NCBI GenBank assembly: GCA_019261985.1
Contig: JAFAQY010000109.1
Span: 1-64,000 of the forward strand
DNA length: 64,000 nucleotides
Reading direction: 5' to 3'
From: Bryobacterales bacterium
GTDB lineage: Bacteria; Acidobacteriota; Terriglobia; Bryobacterales; Bryobacteraceae
Each line of letters opens with the position of its first letter. Positions within the stretch are counted from its first letter, which is position 1. This document shows positions 18,959-27,816 of the stretch, piece after piece. Below the pieces are notes generated by a model that was not told the DNA's origin, ran no database searches, and saw only the letters and a program-made list of their open reading frames with translations. The translations under genes and the position numbers were made by a program.

Positions 18959-19182
18959 TGATGATGGCTAGGTTAGGCGAATTCGCCCGGGGCGCGCTGG
19001 AGGCCTTTGGTATCGAGGAATACAAGAGCGGGCGAATCAACAAGCGAACCTTCCGGCAGTTGCTCGGGCTTGAGACAAGCGATCAGTTGGATACTTTCCT
19101 CAAGGCTCACGCCGTTTGGATTGAGTACGACATGGCCGATCTGGAGCGCGAACGTGAGGGGCTGCGGCGCTTGGGCTTGTGA
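18958..19182 (+). CDS. UPF0175-family antitoxin-like protein (orphan)
   Basis: 74 residues (MMMARLGEFARGALEAFGIEE...), with the conserved UPF0175 core EYKSGRINKRTFRQLLGLET followed by the DFLKAHAVW-like segment. Proteins of this family are usually encoded directly upstream of a DUF3368 PIN-domain toxin and are regarded as its antitoxin. Here the expected partner is present only as a wreck that starts inside the antitoxin stop codon (GTGA at 19179-19182). The antitoxin itself looks full length. It follows the acetamidase gene with a one-base overlap. Confidence 0.82.
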   Translation: MMMARLGEFARGALEAFGIEEYKSGRINKRTFRQLLGLETSDQLDTFLKAHAVWIEYDMADLEREREGLRRLGL

Positions 19183-19378
19183 AGCGGGTGGTCGTCGCAG
19201 ACGCGAGCCCCAGCCGCGTTGGCCCACCGCTTTGAAACCATTGGAACGCTCGGTATCCTCGACGCGGCCAGCCGACGCGGAATAATCGATTTGGCCCTAG
19301 CGCCCGATCGTCTTAGGAAGACAAAACTTTCGATATCGCCAGAGCCTACGTGACGATCTCCTGAAGAAAAGGTGTTAA
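19179..19378 (+). pseudogene. DUF3368 PIN-toxin remnant
   Basis: GTG 19179 gives VKRVVVADASP, the N-terminus of a DUF3368 toxin, but a stop follows after a few codons. A second frame then gives TIGTLGILDAASRRGIIDLA, the C-terminal block of the same family, and a third gives FRYRQSLRDDLLKKRC ending at TAA 19376-19378. Most of the PIN domain (roughly residues 12-100 of a normal protein of about 160) is missing and at least one further frameshift is present. This is a deletion derivative, not a working toxin. Confidence 0.75.
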
Positions 19379-19432
19379 GTCAAGTCCAGCCGCGGCGCAC
19401 TTAAGACGGAGTACAACGCGGATTTACCGCGA

Positions 19433-20866
19433 CTACGCGTAACGTAGCAACGCTTTAAAGCCGTAGTCCATATGCTGCTGGATATGGCAATGAAACAACG
19501 TCAGCCCGGGCTGATCGGCCGTGAAGTCCACGCTTGCGCGTCCGAATGTGGGCACTACGACGGTATCTTTGATGATGCCCGAGGTGGGCTTGCCGTAAAT
19601 CTCGGAGATCTCGAGTTGATGACGATGCAGGTGCAGCGGGTGGGAGTCGTCGGTGCGGTTGTGAAAGGTTAACCGGTAGCGCGTGCCCTGTTTAAGCACG
19701 AACTCCTGATCGTGCGGATAGGATTTGCCGTTCACCGTGAAGCTGTTGAATTTACCGGCGCCGCGCGGGACCTTTTCGAAGATCATATCGAGCTTCTCCG
19801 TAGGCGTTTGTTGCGGCGGGGCCGGTTTTCCGAAGATCGTATAGTCCCAGCTTGATTTCGGCGGCGGCATCCATTGCGGCGTGCGCCGCTGATTCGCGTA
19901 CTCAATGACGATGCCCAACCCGCCTTCGCGCACCGGATCCTCGGGCGCGCCCATGATCCAAACTCCCGGATGATTCATCTCGACCCACGCGTCCACGCGC
20001 TCGCCCGGACCGATCATCAGCACATCCACAGCGGCGGGCGTAGGCACCGGATTTCCGTCCAGCGCGACTACATTGAATTTGTGGCCCGGGAGCGCCAGAT
20101 GCCGGATCTCGATCGCGCTCGCGTTCAGGAAATGAAACATCACGCGCTCGCCCGGCTTGACGCGAACCGGCTCGCCCGCGCCGAGGATCTTGTCGTTAAT
20201 CGAATAAATGTCGGCCATCACCTCGGGCCCAGGCTGACGCGTATCCAATACCGCTGGCTTCTCGGGCTGCGGCCCCGTGGCGTCGAGGTCGTCGTTGTCC
20301 ATGAATGTATTACTGAAATACGGCTCCCAATCGCGCAACGCCAGGTAGTGCTCCTGATCGAAGTTGGCGGGATTGTTTCCCCCTTCGACAACCAAGAAGC
20401 CGAACATGCCCGTGAAACTGCCGCGGTGCAGATCGTCCATTGACATCGTGTGAGTGTGGTACCAGCGAGTGCCCGCGGGGGTGGGAGTGAATTTGTAGCT
20501 CCGGCTTCCATGCGGAGGCACCACCGGAGTTCCTTCTTCTTCCGCCCCATCGACGTCGGCGGGAATCAGCAGTCCGTGAAAGTGCACGAACTCGGGCACG
20601 TCGGTGTCGTTGGTTACATTTACAGTGACCGGCACACCCTCCTTCATCCGCAACAGAGGCCCCGGCGATGTGCCGTTGTATCCGACCGTGCTGATGATTC
20701 GATTAGGAGCCAGCTCGACCGTTATGGGAGCGATTTGTAATTTGAAATCGGTACTGGCTATTTCTTTTGAAGCCGCCGGACCCAGAAAGGACTGCGTCTG
20801 CTGGCCCACCAAATAGCCGCTCCCGGCCGATAGGCCGGCAATTTTTAGGAAGTCGCGACGTTGCAC
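19433..20866 (-). CDS. Tat-exported multicopper oxidase
   Basis: 477 residues from a GTG start. The Tat signal MQRRDFLKIAGLSAG is clear. Three cupredoxin-like blocks carry all four copper motifs: HFHG (His95, His97), WYHTHT (His137, His139), HPLHLHRH (about 415-422) and HCHIQQHMDYG (459-469, including the type 1 Cys460). The axial position after the last motif is Phe-like rather than Met, as in high-potential laccases. It should oxidise phenolics or metal ions (Cu(I), Mn(II)) in the periplasm. The gene begins 8 bases after the upstream DUF4175 stop, with no Shine-Dalgarno sequence; TAATAT lies just before the GTG. Confidence 0.92.
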   Translation of the reverse strand: MQRRDFLKIAGLSAGSGYLVGQQTQSFLGPAASKEIASTDFKLQIAPITVELAPNRIISTVGYNGTSPGPLLRMKEGVPVTVNVTNDTDVPEFVHFHGLLIPADVDGAEEEGTPVVPPHGSRSYKFTPTPAGTRWYHTHTMSMDDLHRGSFTGMFGFLVVEGGNNPANFDQEHYLALRDWEPYFSNTFMDNDDLDATGPQPEKPAVLDTRQPGPEVMADIYSINDKILGAGEPVRVKPGERVMFHFLNASAIEIRHLALPGHKFNVVALDGNPVPTPAAVDVLMIGPGERVDAWVEMNHPGVWIMGAPEDPVREGGLGIVIEYANQRRTPQWMPPPKSSWDYTIFGKPAPPQQTPTEKLDMIFEKVPRGAGKFNSFTVNGKSYPHDQEFVLKQGTRYRLTFHNRTDDSHPLHLHRHQLEISEIYGKPTSGIIKDTVVVPTFGRASVDFTADQPGLTLFHCHIQQHMDYGFKALLRYA

Positions 20867-20874
20867 AGTTAATA

Positions 20875-23800
20875 TTAGTGCCCGGCAGCCGATAGTTTCC
20901 GATAATACTCGGCAACCGAGTCCTGATATCCGGCGGGAATCTTCGTCGGGTCCGCGTTGCGGATGGTGCCGCCCTGGCTTTCATCCAGTTTACGCCGCAG
21001 CTGAAGCTCAAGCGCGTCCAGCTCGCTGAGAAGCTGCTGGTGCATTTGCTCCGTCAAACCGGGGTTGCCGGGGAAGCGGCGCGGATCGAGATTGCGCATT
21101 TGCTCAATCATGGTTTGGAGTTCCTGGCGCGCTTCCGGATTGTCCTGCACCGCGGCCCGAACGCGATTGAGAAGATCCAGGCCCTGATCGATATCGCGCT
21201 GCGCGTCGGCGGGACTCGGACCTTGCTGCGGCGCAACAGCCCGCCCCTGAATGCGCGTATTGCCCGTATCCATTCCGCCATAGATTTGGCCGTTGCGATT
21301 GCCCGCCCCGCCTGCCGGGTTCCCAACTGCACCGGCAATGCGGTCGCCTACCGTACCCGCTGGGCCTCCATTGGCTTGACCGCCTTGGGCCGGCTGACCG
21401 TTTTGCCCTCGCTGTTGACCCGCTCCACCGCGCTGACCGGATTGGCCGTCGCGCGAGAGTTGTTGGCCGGAACGGTCCGGCTGGCCTTGGCCTTGGCTTT
21501 GGCCCTGTCCCGCCTGAGGATTGCCGTTTCTACCCATGCCGGCGATTTGATCGCGCAGGCGCGATAAATCGTCCATCGCGCGATTTAGCGACGCCTGTTC
21601 CGAACCACGCTGAGCGCTGCCCAGAGCGCGAGCGGCATCGCCGAGTTGTTGACTCAGCTTTTGCAGATCGTTACTAATACCAGTTTCGGCCGGATCCGAA
21701 AAGTTGCCCCTGCGAAGGTAGTCCGAACTGCGCTGCAGGCGTGTTTCGAGATCGTTTTCATCCAAGCCGTCGAGTGCACTGCGCAATTTGCCGGAAGCAC
21801 CCGGCTGCGTTGGCGCAAGTTCACGCGCGGTGCTGCGCATTTGTTGAGTAAGATGCGCCAAATCGTCGGTGACCTTCTGGCGATCATTTACCATTTTGTC
21901 GATCTCTTGCGCCGAAGGATAGGTTGGCTGTTTTCCGTTTGTGCGCGAGTCGTTCAGCTGCGCGATTAGCGCCCGGACCTTATCCGCCTGCTGCTTCTGC
22001 TGCGAAGCCAATTGATCGGCGGTTTGAGCCATGGCGTTCAGGCGTCCGGAGGCGTCCTGTTGCTGGCCGCGGCCAAGCAGGTCCGTGGCTTCGCGCAAGC
22101 GGTCGGCGGCTCGGCGCGCGTCGGCCGCGCTGGCGTTTTGCGAGGTGGCGCGGCGCATGTCTTCATTGGCCTGGCGCAAACGGTCCAGCGCTTGCACGGC
22201 AGCCTGCTGCCGGTCCTGGGCGTTTTGTTCCGCAGATTGCGCGTTGCCCGAAGCGGCACCCGAGCGTCCGGAACGTCCCGACTGGCTGCTCGCTTGTCCG
22301 CTCTGGCCGGAAGCCGATGCGCTCTGGCTTCCCTGCTGCCCGCGTTGTCCTTGCTGTCCGTTTTGGCCAAGCTGCTGCTCCAACTGCCGCTGGAGCTGCT
22401 CCGACTCGCGCTGCAGCATTTCCTGCTGCCACTTCTGTTCGGCGGTCTGCGCGCCGTTACGCTGCTGCTGCGCCAAATCCTCTTCGCGCTTAAAAAGCTC
22501 ATCGAGCTTCTTTAGCGCATCCGCGATTTGCTGCTCCTTTTGTTCCTCGGTAGTCTTGGCGGACTGCTGCGTCTCATACTGGTTCTTCTCGGTATCGAGC
22601 TCAAGATCGTAGAGCGCGGCCAGATCGCGCGCCGCGCCGCCGCCTCCTCCGCCACCGCCCCGGGCTCCGAACGCAACCTGAATCTGCCGGAAGGTGGCTT
22701 CGGCGCGCAGCAGGTATTGCAGAGCCTTCTGCTCGTTGGGAATCGCCTCTTTCCACTTTTGTTGCTGCAACTGCTGGGCCGCGGGCTGCATCGAGTTAGC
22801 CGCGGCAAGCATATCTTTTTGGAAATCGTTAATGGCCTGAACCTGGTCCGTTAGTTCGCGGGCCTGCAAGCGTCCGGAGAGTGTGACCGCTTGATCCTTC
22901 AGCGTTGCTTGAGACTCGGACAGCAGCTTGGCGATGTCGGCGGCCTGCTGCGCCGTGGAACCTTTGTCGGCCTGCTGCTTAAATGTGGCCGAAATGATTT
23001 CTTTCTCGCGCTGGGAGATCTGCGGAGTTTGGTCGCCCCCGCCACCACCTCCGCCTCCGCCGCCGCCCGATTGCTGGGATTGCGAAAACTCGCGCTCATA
23101 CGGATCGGCCTGGATGAATAAGATATCCGTGTGCGCTTCGGCGTTGGCGTCCTTCGCCGTGGCATATACGCTAACCAAATCGCCGGGCACAAGTTTGAAA
23201 TCCTCGAGCGCAAGCAGAGTGGAGCCCTCGGTTTCTTTCGCGCCCTTTTTCTTGAGCAGATCCACCGTAACTTCCGGTGCTCCGTTAACGGAATAATGCA
23301 GAGCCATGCTCTGCAGTCCGTACTCGTCTGTAGCCTTCGCGGCTACTGTTACCTCATCGATCGGGCTGGTACGATAATCGCCGCGACCGGGACGCACAAT
23401 CGCGATTTGAGGCGGGCTCGGCTTGCGCGCCTCGATGAAAAAATCCTCGCTCACTCGGACGGGCTGGCCCTGCTCCATGCCCGCGACATGGTAAACGCCG
23501 TCCTTTTCCAGCTTCAGCGTGCCGCGATAAACATTGTTCTGGCCGGCCGCAAGCTGAATTTTTTCTCCGTCGTCGAGCTGAATCTGGCCGCCCTGAAGCG
23601 GACGATCGGTCGAGATTTCGAGCTCGGCCTGGGTGCCGGTGACTGCGCGCAAATCGCCGCCGCGCTCTTCCACATCCACTGGCAAGCCGGTCCAAGCCGG
23701 GTAACGATAGGTGACGCGAATTTGCTTCACCGCGGGCAAATCCGTGACGCGAATATTGAAATGCTTGGATGTCATCGGGCCGGCGGTGACGTAGTATTCA

Positions 23801-24558
23801 ACGTTCTCCGGTAACCCGCCAAACAGAAATTGATAGCCGCCCGCAAAACTGCCGGCTGTTTTCTGCATCAAGATCTCTTCCCATTTGGAGGAGCTTTGAA
23901 AATGGGCAAACAACTTCACGCTGGGATCCTTGAGTCCGATGGGAAGCGCGGAAACCAACTGGTCGGCATGCCGGCGCACGACGGCATCGCCGGGAGTCAC
24001 GCGGAGCTCGTAAAGCGCGGCTTGGTCATGGCGTGGACCGGTCCAGATCAAGGAGGCGCCGTAACCGAGGAAACCAGGGCCTGCCGCGATGACCCAAATC
24101 AACAGTACAAGCGCGACCGTGCTGGTGGCGAGCGAAACTCCGAGACGGCGGTTGGTGACGAACTGTTGCGGTTCCGCCGATTGCGCTACGCCGAGCGTGT
24201 CTTCGGCGAGTAATTCAATGAAAGGGTCGCGGCGATCGCGCTCCTCAAAGGTGATGAGCCGCTCCTGAAATTGCGGGAACGCGGCTTCGGCAGCGCCAAC
24301 CGCGCGACGACGCGTAAGACGCCGCAACGGAAGCACCAGGCCGGCAGCAGCGCACGTCGCCAGAATGAACACGAGCGCAAAGCGGGCGGCAGTGACGCTT
24401 CCCTGCGAGAAGGCGAATGCGTTGGCGATCGCCACCAGCACAAGCGTCCCTACCAGGGCGGCTGCTGTGAAAATCGCCAAGCCTCGGAGCCAGGAGGCCC
24501 AACGAAGACGTTTTTCTAATTGCGTAATGTACGCGTGCAGTTGTTCACGGAAACTCAC
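20875..24558 (-). CDS. DUF4175-type large membrane protein with Q/G-rich coiled coil
   Basis: 1,227 residues from a GTG start with GGAGG 6 bases upstream. The N-terminus has two TM helices (about residues 22-48 and 58-80) and a third near 150-172. A beta-rich extracytoplasmic part follows (about 190-480). Then comes a very long Gln/Ala/Arg-rich helical region (about 520-1100) broken by two poly-glycine runs (near 510 and 660) and a Gly/Gln/Asn stretch (near 1040-1110), and a charged C-terminus. This is the DUF4175/TIGR02302-like plan. Function unknown; a surface or periplasmic scaffold is a guess. Length and repeats make it a good candidate for recombination or assembly error. Confidence 0.8.
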   Translation of the reverse strand: MSFREQLHAYITQLEKRLRWASWLRGLAIFTAAALVGTLVLVAIANAFAFSQGSVTAARFALVFILATCAAAGLVLPLRRLTRRRAVGAAEAAFPQFQERLITFEERDRRDPFIELLAEDTLGVAQSAEPQQFVTNRRLGVSLATSTVALVLLIWVIAAGPGFLGYGASLIWTGPRHDQAALYELRVTPGDAVVRRHADQLVSALPIGLKDPSVKLFAHFQSSSKWEEILMQKTAGSFAGGYQFLFGGLPENVEYYVTAGPMTSKHFNIRVTDLPAVKQIRVTYRYPAWTGLPVDVEERGGDLRAVTGTQAELEISTDRPLQGGQIQLDDGEKIQLAAGQNNVYRGTLKLEKDGVYHVAGMEQGQPVRVSEDFFIEARKPSPPQIAIVRPGRGDYRTSPIDEVTVAAKATDEYGLQSMALHYSVNGAPEVTVDLLKKKGAKETEGSTLLALEDFKLVPGDLVSVYATAKDANAEAHTDILFIQADPYEREFSQSQQSGGGGGGGGGGGDQTPQISQREKEIISATFKQQADKGSTAQQAADIAKLLSESQATLKDQAVTLSGRLQARELTDQVQAINDFQKDMLAAANSMQPAAQQLQQQKWKEAIPNEQKALQYLLRAEATFRQIQVAFGARGGGGGGGGAARDLAALYDLELDTEKNQYETQQSAKTTEEQKEQQIADALKKLDELFKREEDLAQQQRNGAQTAEQKWQQEMLQRESEQLQRQLEQQLGQNGQQGQRGQQGSQSASASGQSGQASSQSGRSGRSGAASGNAQSAEQNAQDRQQAAVQALDRLRQANEDMRRATSQNASAADARRAADRLREATDLLGRGQQQDASGRLNAMAQTADQLASQQKQQADKVRALIAQLNDSRTNGKQPTYPSAQEIDKMVNDRQKVTDDLAHLTQQMRSTARELAPTQPGASGKLRSALDGLDENDLETRLQRSSDYLRRGNFSDPAETGISNDLQKLSQQLGDAARALGSAQRGSEQASLNRAMDDLSRLRDQIAGMGRNGNPQAGQGQSQGQGQPDRSGQQLSRDGQSGQRGGAGQQRGQNGQPAQGGQANGGPAGTVGDRIAGAVGNPAGGAGNRNGQIYGGMDTGNTRIQGRAVAPQQGPSPADAQRDIDQGLDLLNRVRAAVQDNPEARQELQTMIEQMRNLDPRRFPGNPGLTEQMHQQLLSELDALELQLRRKLDESQGGTIRNADPTKIPAGYQDSVAEYYRKLSAAGH

Positions 24559-24960
24559 GGAGCCTCCAAGGCCGCAGCCGATTTACACACATCAAGGATA
24601 TCGTACGCGGGGGTTGTTAATACGGCGGTTGTGAGTTCGGTGGGGGCGCGGTGGCGCGGTAGCGCCGCAGTTGTTCGCTGGCCGGCGCACTGCAGTGGCG
24701 GAAGGGGTTTCCCGGGGTTTCGCGTGTGGAGGTTCTTTGGACGCGTGCGGGTTTGTGGCGGCGCTGTCCGGACCCACAAGGGGGCGCGCGAGCATGGCTC
24801 GGTTGCAGGATTTCACTTCACCGCTCAAGGCGGACTGAAGTCCGCCCCAGGCTGAAGACCGCCCCACAATGGGCTGTATGCCAAATTCTGCAATTTGGTT
24901 CTAACACAGTGCAATTGGGTTGCACAGTGCAATTGGGTTCTCGCGCGGTGCAATTAGGTG
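24559..24960. other. Repeat-rich intergenic region
   Basis: About 400 bases between two minus-strand genes. No gene is seen. It holds a degenerate paired-hairpin repeat (24829-24866) and a short tandem array (24889-24969) that runs over the stop codon of the DUF2911 gene. Confidence 0.6.
24829..24866 (+). repeat. Paired-hairpin intergenic repeat (copy 2)
   Basis: Perfect hairpin GGCGGACT-GA-AGTCCGCC (24829-24846), then a decayed second hairpin (CAGGCTGAAGACCGCC) and the tail CCCCAC. Same orientation as the other copies. Confidence 0.8.
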
Positions 24961-24969
24961 CTAGCGCAG
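24889..24969 (+). repeat. Four-copy short tandem repeat
   Basis: Units of 21, 18, 21 and 21 bases starting at 24889, 24910, 24928 and 24949; core TGCAATTGGGTTC with variants. The last unit contains the stop codon of the minus-strand DUF2911 gene. Confidence 0.8.
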
Positions 24970-25488
24970 GACTGTGAACGGCTCGGAGGCTTCTGTGTTC
25001 TCCCATAGCAGCGAAAGAGTGCCGTTCTTGTCGCCGTTTTGCGCCAGCTTAATGGTGAAAGTTTCGACGGGAGATGGGAGGGTTTTCACGTTCATTTTTA
25101 CGCGGCCGAAGTCCTGGCGGGCATTGTAGTCCAGATGGAATTGGCCGATCTGCTTGTTGATGATCAGGGTCCATTCCTTTGCGGTCGGGAGGCTCCAAAT
25201 GCTATAGCTGCCCTTGGGCATTTTCAGGCCGCCCATATCGAGATCGGCTTCCGTGTCGATCTGGGTCGCGTAGTTCGCGCCGGTACACCAGACTTCGTTG
25301 TAGGGCACCAAACCGCCCATGATTTTGCGGCCGTGCATGGAGGGAGCGTAGTAAGAAACGTGAATTTTCTTGCCAGCGATGGTGATGGAGGTGTCAGTAG
25401 AAGGGCTGGTGTAGCGCTGCGCGAATAGAAAAACCGGAAGGCCGAGGGCGATTAGACCCGCCGCCAGGGAGATTGCTGGTTTCGCCAT
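24961..25488 (-). CDS. DUF2911 secreted protein
   Basis: 175 residues with a signal peptide (MAKPAISLAAGLIALGLPVFLFAQR). The mature part has DUF2911 hallmarks: DTSITIAGKKIHVSYYAPSM, GRKIMGGLVPYNEVWCTGAN, GSYSIWSLP and WTLIINK. These proteins are periplasmic or lipoprotein-like beta domains with no proven function. The gene follows citrate synthase on the same strand with a 17-base gap, so the two may share a transcript. Its stop lies within a short tandem repeat. Confidence 0.88.
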   Translation of the reverse strand: MAKPAISLAAGLIALGLPVFLFAQRYTSPSTDTSITIAGKKIHVSYYAPSMHGRKIMGGLVPYNEVWCTGANYATQIDTEADLDMGGLKMPKGSYSIWSLPTAKEWTLIINKQIGQFHLDYNARQDFGRVKMNVKTLPSPVETFTIKLAQNGDKNGTLSLLWENTEASEPFTVLR

Positions 25489-25505
25489 ACGGCTTCAGCA
25501 TCCCG

Positions 25506-26630
25506 CTAGCGGTCTTTAATGTCAACCCAAGGCTTGCCGGGAGCTTCCCCCATGTACTCCGCGCGGGGACGTATCAGGCGGTTATTGTGGTACTGTTCCA
25601 GGACATGGGCCGTCCAGCCGGACATGCGGCTCACGGCGAAGATCGGCGTGAACAGGTCAATGGGGATTCCGAGCGAGTAGTAGGTGCTGGCCGAGAAGAA
25701 ATCCACGTTCGCATTCAGATTCTTAGCTTCTTTGCCGTATTGTTGAATCGCGTTGGACTTCTTATAAAGATCAACGTGGCCCGTGCGCTCGCCCAGTTCT
25801 TTCGCCATGTCCTTCAAGAAGGCGGCGCGGGGGTCCAGAGTGTGATAAACGCGGTGGCCCAACCCCGGGATCTTGATCTTATTGGCGAGCATGTCCTTGG
25901 CCTTCGCGACGGCTTCTTCCGGCGTTTGAATCGTGAGCAGGAGCTTGATGACGTCTTCATTCGCGCCGCCGTGTAGCGGACCTTTCAACGCACCGATCGC
26001 GGCGGTTACGGCGGAGTAGATATCGGAGAGCGTCGCGGCGACGACGCGAGCGGCAAAGGTGGAGGCATTTAGCTCGTGCTCGGCGTGGAGCACCAGAGCG
26101 ACATCGAACGCGCGCTCCATCACGTGATCCGGTTTCTTGCCGCTCAGTGTATAGAGGAAATTCGCCGCAAAATTCAGCTTGGGATCGCCCGGGACAACTG
26201 AATTTCCATTGCGGAAGCGGTCGAATGAGCTGACGATTGTCGCGGTCTGCGCCATTAGTTTTAGCGCCTTCGCCCGGTTTGCCTCCGGCGACATGTCCTG
26301 CGCTTGAGGATCGTAAAGCGCGAGCATAGAAACGGCAGTGCGCAAAACCGTCATCGGCACCGCGCCCTTGGGCGCGCTTTTCAGGAAGGCTTCGACGGGC
26401 CCTGGGAGCTCGCGATGCGCAACTAAAGCGGCCTTGAGCTGATCGAGCTCCGGCTGCTTCGGCAGGCGGCCGTTCCATAAAAGAAAAACGACCTCTTCAA
26501 AGCTTGCTTTTTCGCCAAGCGTGCGAATGTCGTAGCCCTGATAACTCAGAATTCCGGCTTCACCGTCAATGAAGCAGATCCGCGATTCTGCCGCGATAAT
26601 GCCTTCTAACCCCGCACCTGTGGCCGCCAT
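25506..26630 (-). CDS. gltA: Citrate synthase
   Basis: 374 residues, the size of short (type I/archaeal-like) citrate or 2-methylcitrate synthases. The catalytic residues are visible: His220 in GPLHGGANE, His259 in GLGHRVY and Asp310 in VDFFSAS; the oxaloacetate-binding His185 lies in LHAEHELNAS. It would condense acetyl-CoA with oxaloacetate (or propionyl-CoA, if a PrpC) in the cytoplasm. No prpB/prpD neighbours are present, which favours a TCA-cycle role. The ATG has no strong ribosome binding site. Symbol given for function; the gltA/prpC distinction is not settled. Confidence 0.92.
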   Translation of the reverse strand: MAATGAGLEGIIAAESRICFIDGEAGILSYQGYDIRTLGEKASFEEVVFLLWNGRLPKQPELDQLKAALVAHRELPGPVEAFLKSAPKGAVPMTVLRTAVSMLALYDPQAQDMSPEANRAKALKLMAQTATIVSSFDRFRNGNSVVPGDPKLNFAANFLYTLSGKKPDHVMERAFDVALVLHAEHELNASTFAARVVAATLSDIYSAVTAAIGALKGPLHGGANEDVIKLLLTIQTPEEAVAKAKDMLANKIKIPGLGHRVYHTLDPRAAFLKDMAKELGERTGHVDLYKKSNAIQQYGKEAKNLNANVDFFSASTYYSLGIPIDLFTPIFAVSRMSGWTAHVLEQYHNNRLIRPRAEYMGEAPGKPWVDIKDR

Positions 26631-26964
26631 GATTGATTGCCCGTTCTAGCTCCTTCTCGGATTGGTTACGCGCCAGACATGCGCGTAGCGAAGATTCATT
26701 CTATCACCGGGGTTCGGAAGGCAGGCCGCGGCTGCGAGTGTAGGTGGCGAGGGGCCCCAACGTGCCGTTGGGCAATGCAGCGGCGCGCTTGCTTGGTTGA
26801 ATTGAATCCTGTGAGCGCGGCTTTCGCCTGCTACCGGAGATCCAGGACGCGCGGGCGCCGGGGCTGAAGCCCCGGCTGCACCCTAAAGCGTGCTCCACCC
26901 TCGTTCGCTTGACTTTAATACTTCCAGTAGATTATCTTGAACGATTTACAAAGGAGAGTTTCCC
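26631..26964. other. Intergenic region with a paired-hairpin repeat
   Basis: About 330 bases between divergent genes. No gene is seen. It contains the repeat at 26855-26899, and the AAGGAG ribosome binding site of the next gene lies at its right end (about 26951-26956). Confidence 0.5.
26855..26899 (+). repeat. Paired-hairpin intergenic repeat (copy 3)
   Basis: Perfect hairpin CCGGGGCT-GA-AGCCCCGG (26858-26875), then GCACCCTAAAGCGTGC (26878-26893, one mismatch) and the tail TCCACC. Confidence 0.85.
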
Positions 26965-26973
26965 ATTTCTACA

Positions 26974-27414
26974 GTGGACCGCGGCAGTGTGGAGACTAAG
27001 ACCATAGAACATACGTTTAGCTCCACCCTGGAAAGCGTGGACGAAGCCGAGGAAATCGTCCTCAAGGAAGCTACCGAATTGGGCTTCGAAGAGGAAGACC
27101 AGCACAAAATCGGCATCTCCGTTCGCGAGTGCATGGTGAACGCCGTGGTGCACGGGAATCGTTACAATACCAAAAAGAAGGTTCACCTGACAGTCCTGCG
27201 GAGCCCGGGAACACTGGAAATCCGCATTGGCGACGAGGGCGAGTTTTTCGATCGGTCCCAGTTGCCGGATCCCCTTGCCGATGAGAATCTGCTTCGCCAC
27301 TCAGGGCGCGGTCTGCTGCTGATGCAGGCGTTCATGGACGAGTTTCAGATACGGCCGAGGGAACCCAACGGCACCGAAGTGAAATTGGTAAAGCATACGG
27401 CGAAAGCCGGTTAG
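26974..27414 (+). CDS. RsbW-like anti-sigma factor / serine kinase
   Basis: 146 residues of the GHKL HATPase_c_2 type: N box ECMVNAVVHGNRYN, G1 IGDEGEFFD, G2 HSGRGLLLM. Such proteins bind a sigma factor and phosphorylate their STAS antagonist, and a STAS gene follows 7 bases downstream with AGGAGG overlapping this stop codon. The annotated start here is GTG 26974, but the strong AAGGAG at about 26951-26956 is 18 bases from it. An in-frame ATT at 26965 (ISTVDRG...) is about 9 bases from the ribosome binding site, so a rare ATT start is quite possible. No sigma factor gene adjoins. Confidence 0.9.
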   Translation: MDRGSVETKTIEHTFSSTLESVDEAEEIVLKEATELGFEEEDQHKIGISVRECMVNAVVHGNRYNTKKKVHLTVLRSPGTLEIRIGDEGEFFDRSQLPDPLADENLLRHSGRGLLLMQAFMDEFQIRPREPNGTEVKLVKHTAKAG

Positions 27415-27421
27415 GAGGCTT

Positions 27422-27766
27422 GTGAGCGTTAAATTAACCACCCGGCAGGTGGGTGACGTTACGGTAGTGGATGCGGTGGGGCGGATCACGCTTGGGGAAG
27501 CGGCGACGACTTTCCGCGATACTCTGCGGCAACTGGTAGGCAGCGGACATAAGAAACTGCTGCTGAATCTTGCCGACGTTTCCTACATCGACAGTTCCGG
27601 CATCGGCGAGATGGTTTCCGGGTACACGACCGTGAATAATCAGGGCGGCCAGGTGAAGCTTCTTAACCTCACAAAGCGCGTGAAGGATTTGCTGCAAATC
27701 ACGAAGCTGTACACGGTTTTCGAGGTATTCGAGGACGAAAGCTCCGCCGTCAGCAGCTTTAAATAA
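27422..27766 (+). CDS. Anti-sigma factor antagonist (SpoIIAA-like STAS domain)
   Basis: 114 residues from GTG with AGGAGG just upstream. A single STAS domain; the phospho-acceptor region is NLADVSYIDSSGIGEMV, in which the first or second Ser would be phosphorylated by the upstream RsbW-like kinase. In the unphosphorylated state it should sequester the kinase and release the partner sigma factor. The kinase gene comes first and the antagonist second, the reverse of spoIIAA-spoIIAB. Together with the LuxR-type regulator downstream it forms a small signalling cluster. Confidence 0.92.
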   Translation: MSVKLTTRQVGDVTVVDAVGRITLGEAATTFRDTLRQLVGSGHKKLLLNLADVSYIDSSGIGEMVSGYTTVNNQGGQVKLLNLTKRVKDLLQITKLYTVFEVFEDESSAVSSFK

Positions 27767-27816
27767 GAGAGTAAGAGTTTAGAAGCTCCCGCCGAAACAG
27801 GTGCGGATTTTGCGGG

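Noticed and set aside
21924-22612. Several plus-strand frames of 150-190 codons
   Set aside because: Antisense shadows of the Gln/Ala-rich DUF4175 coding region.
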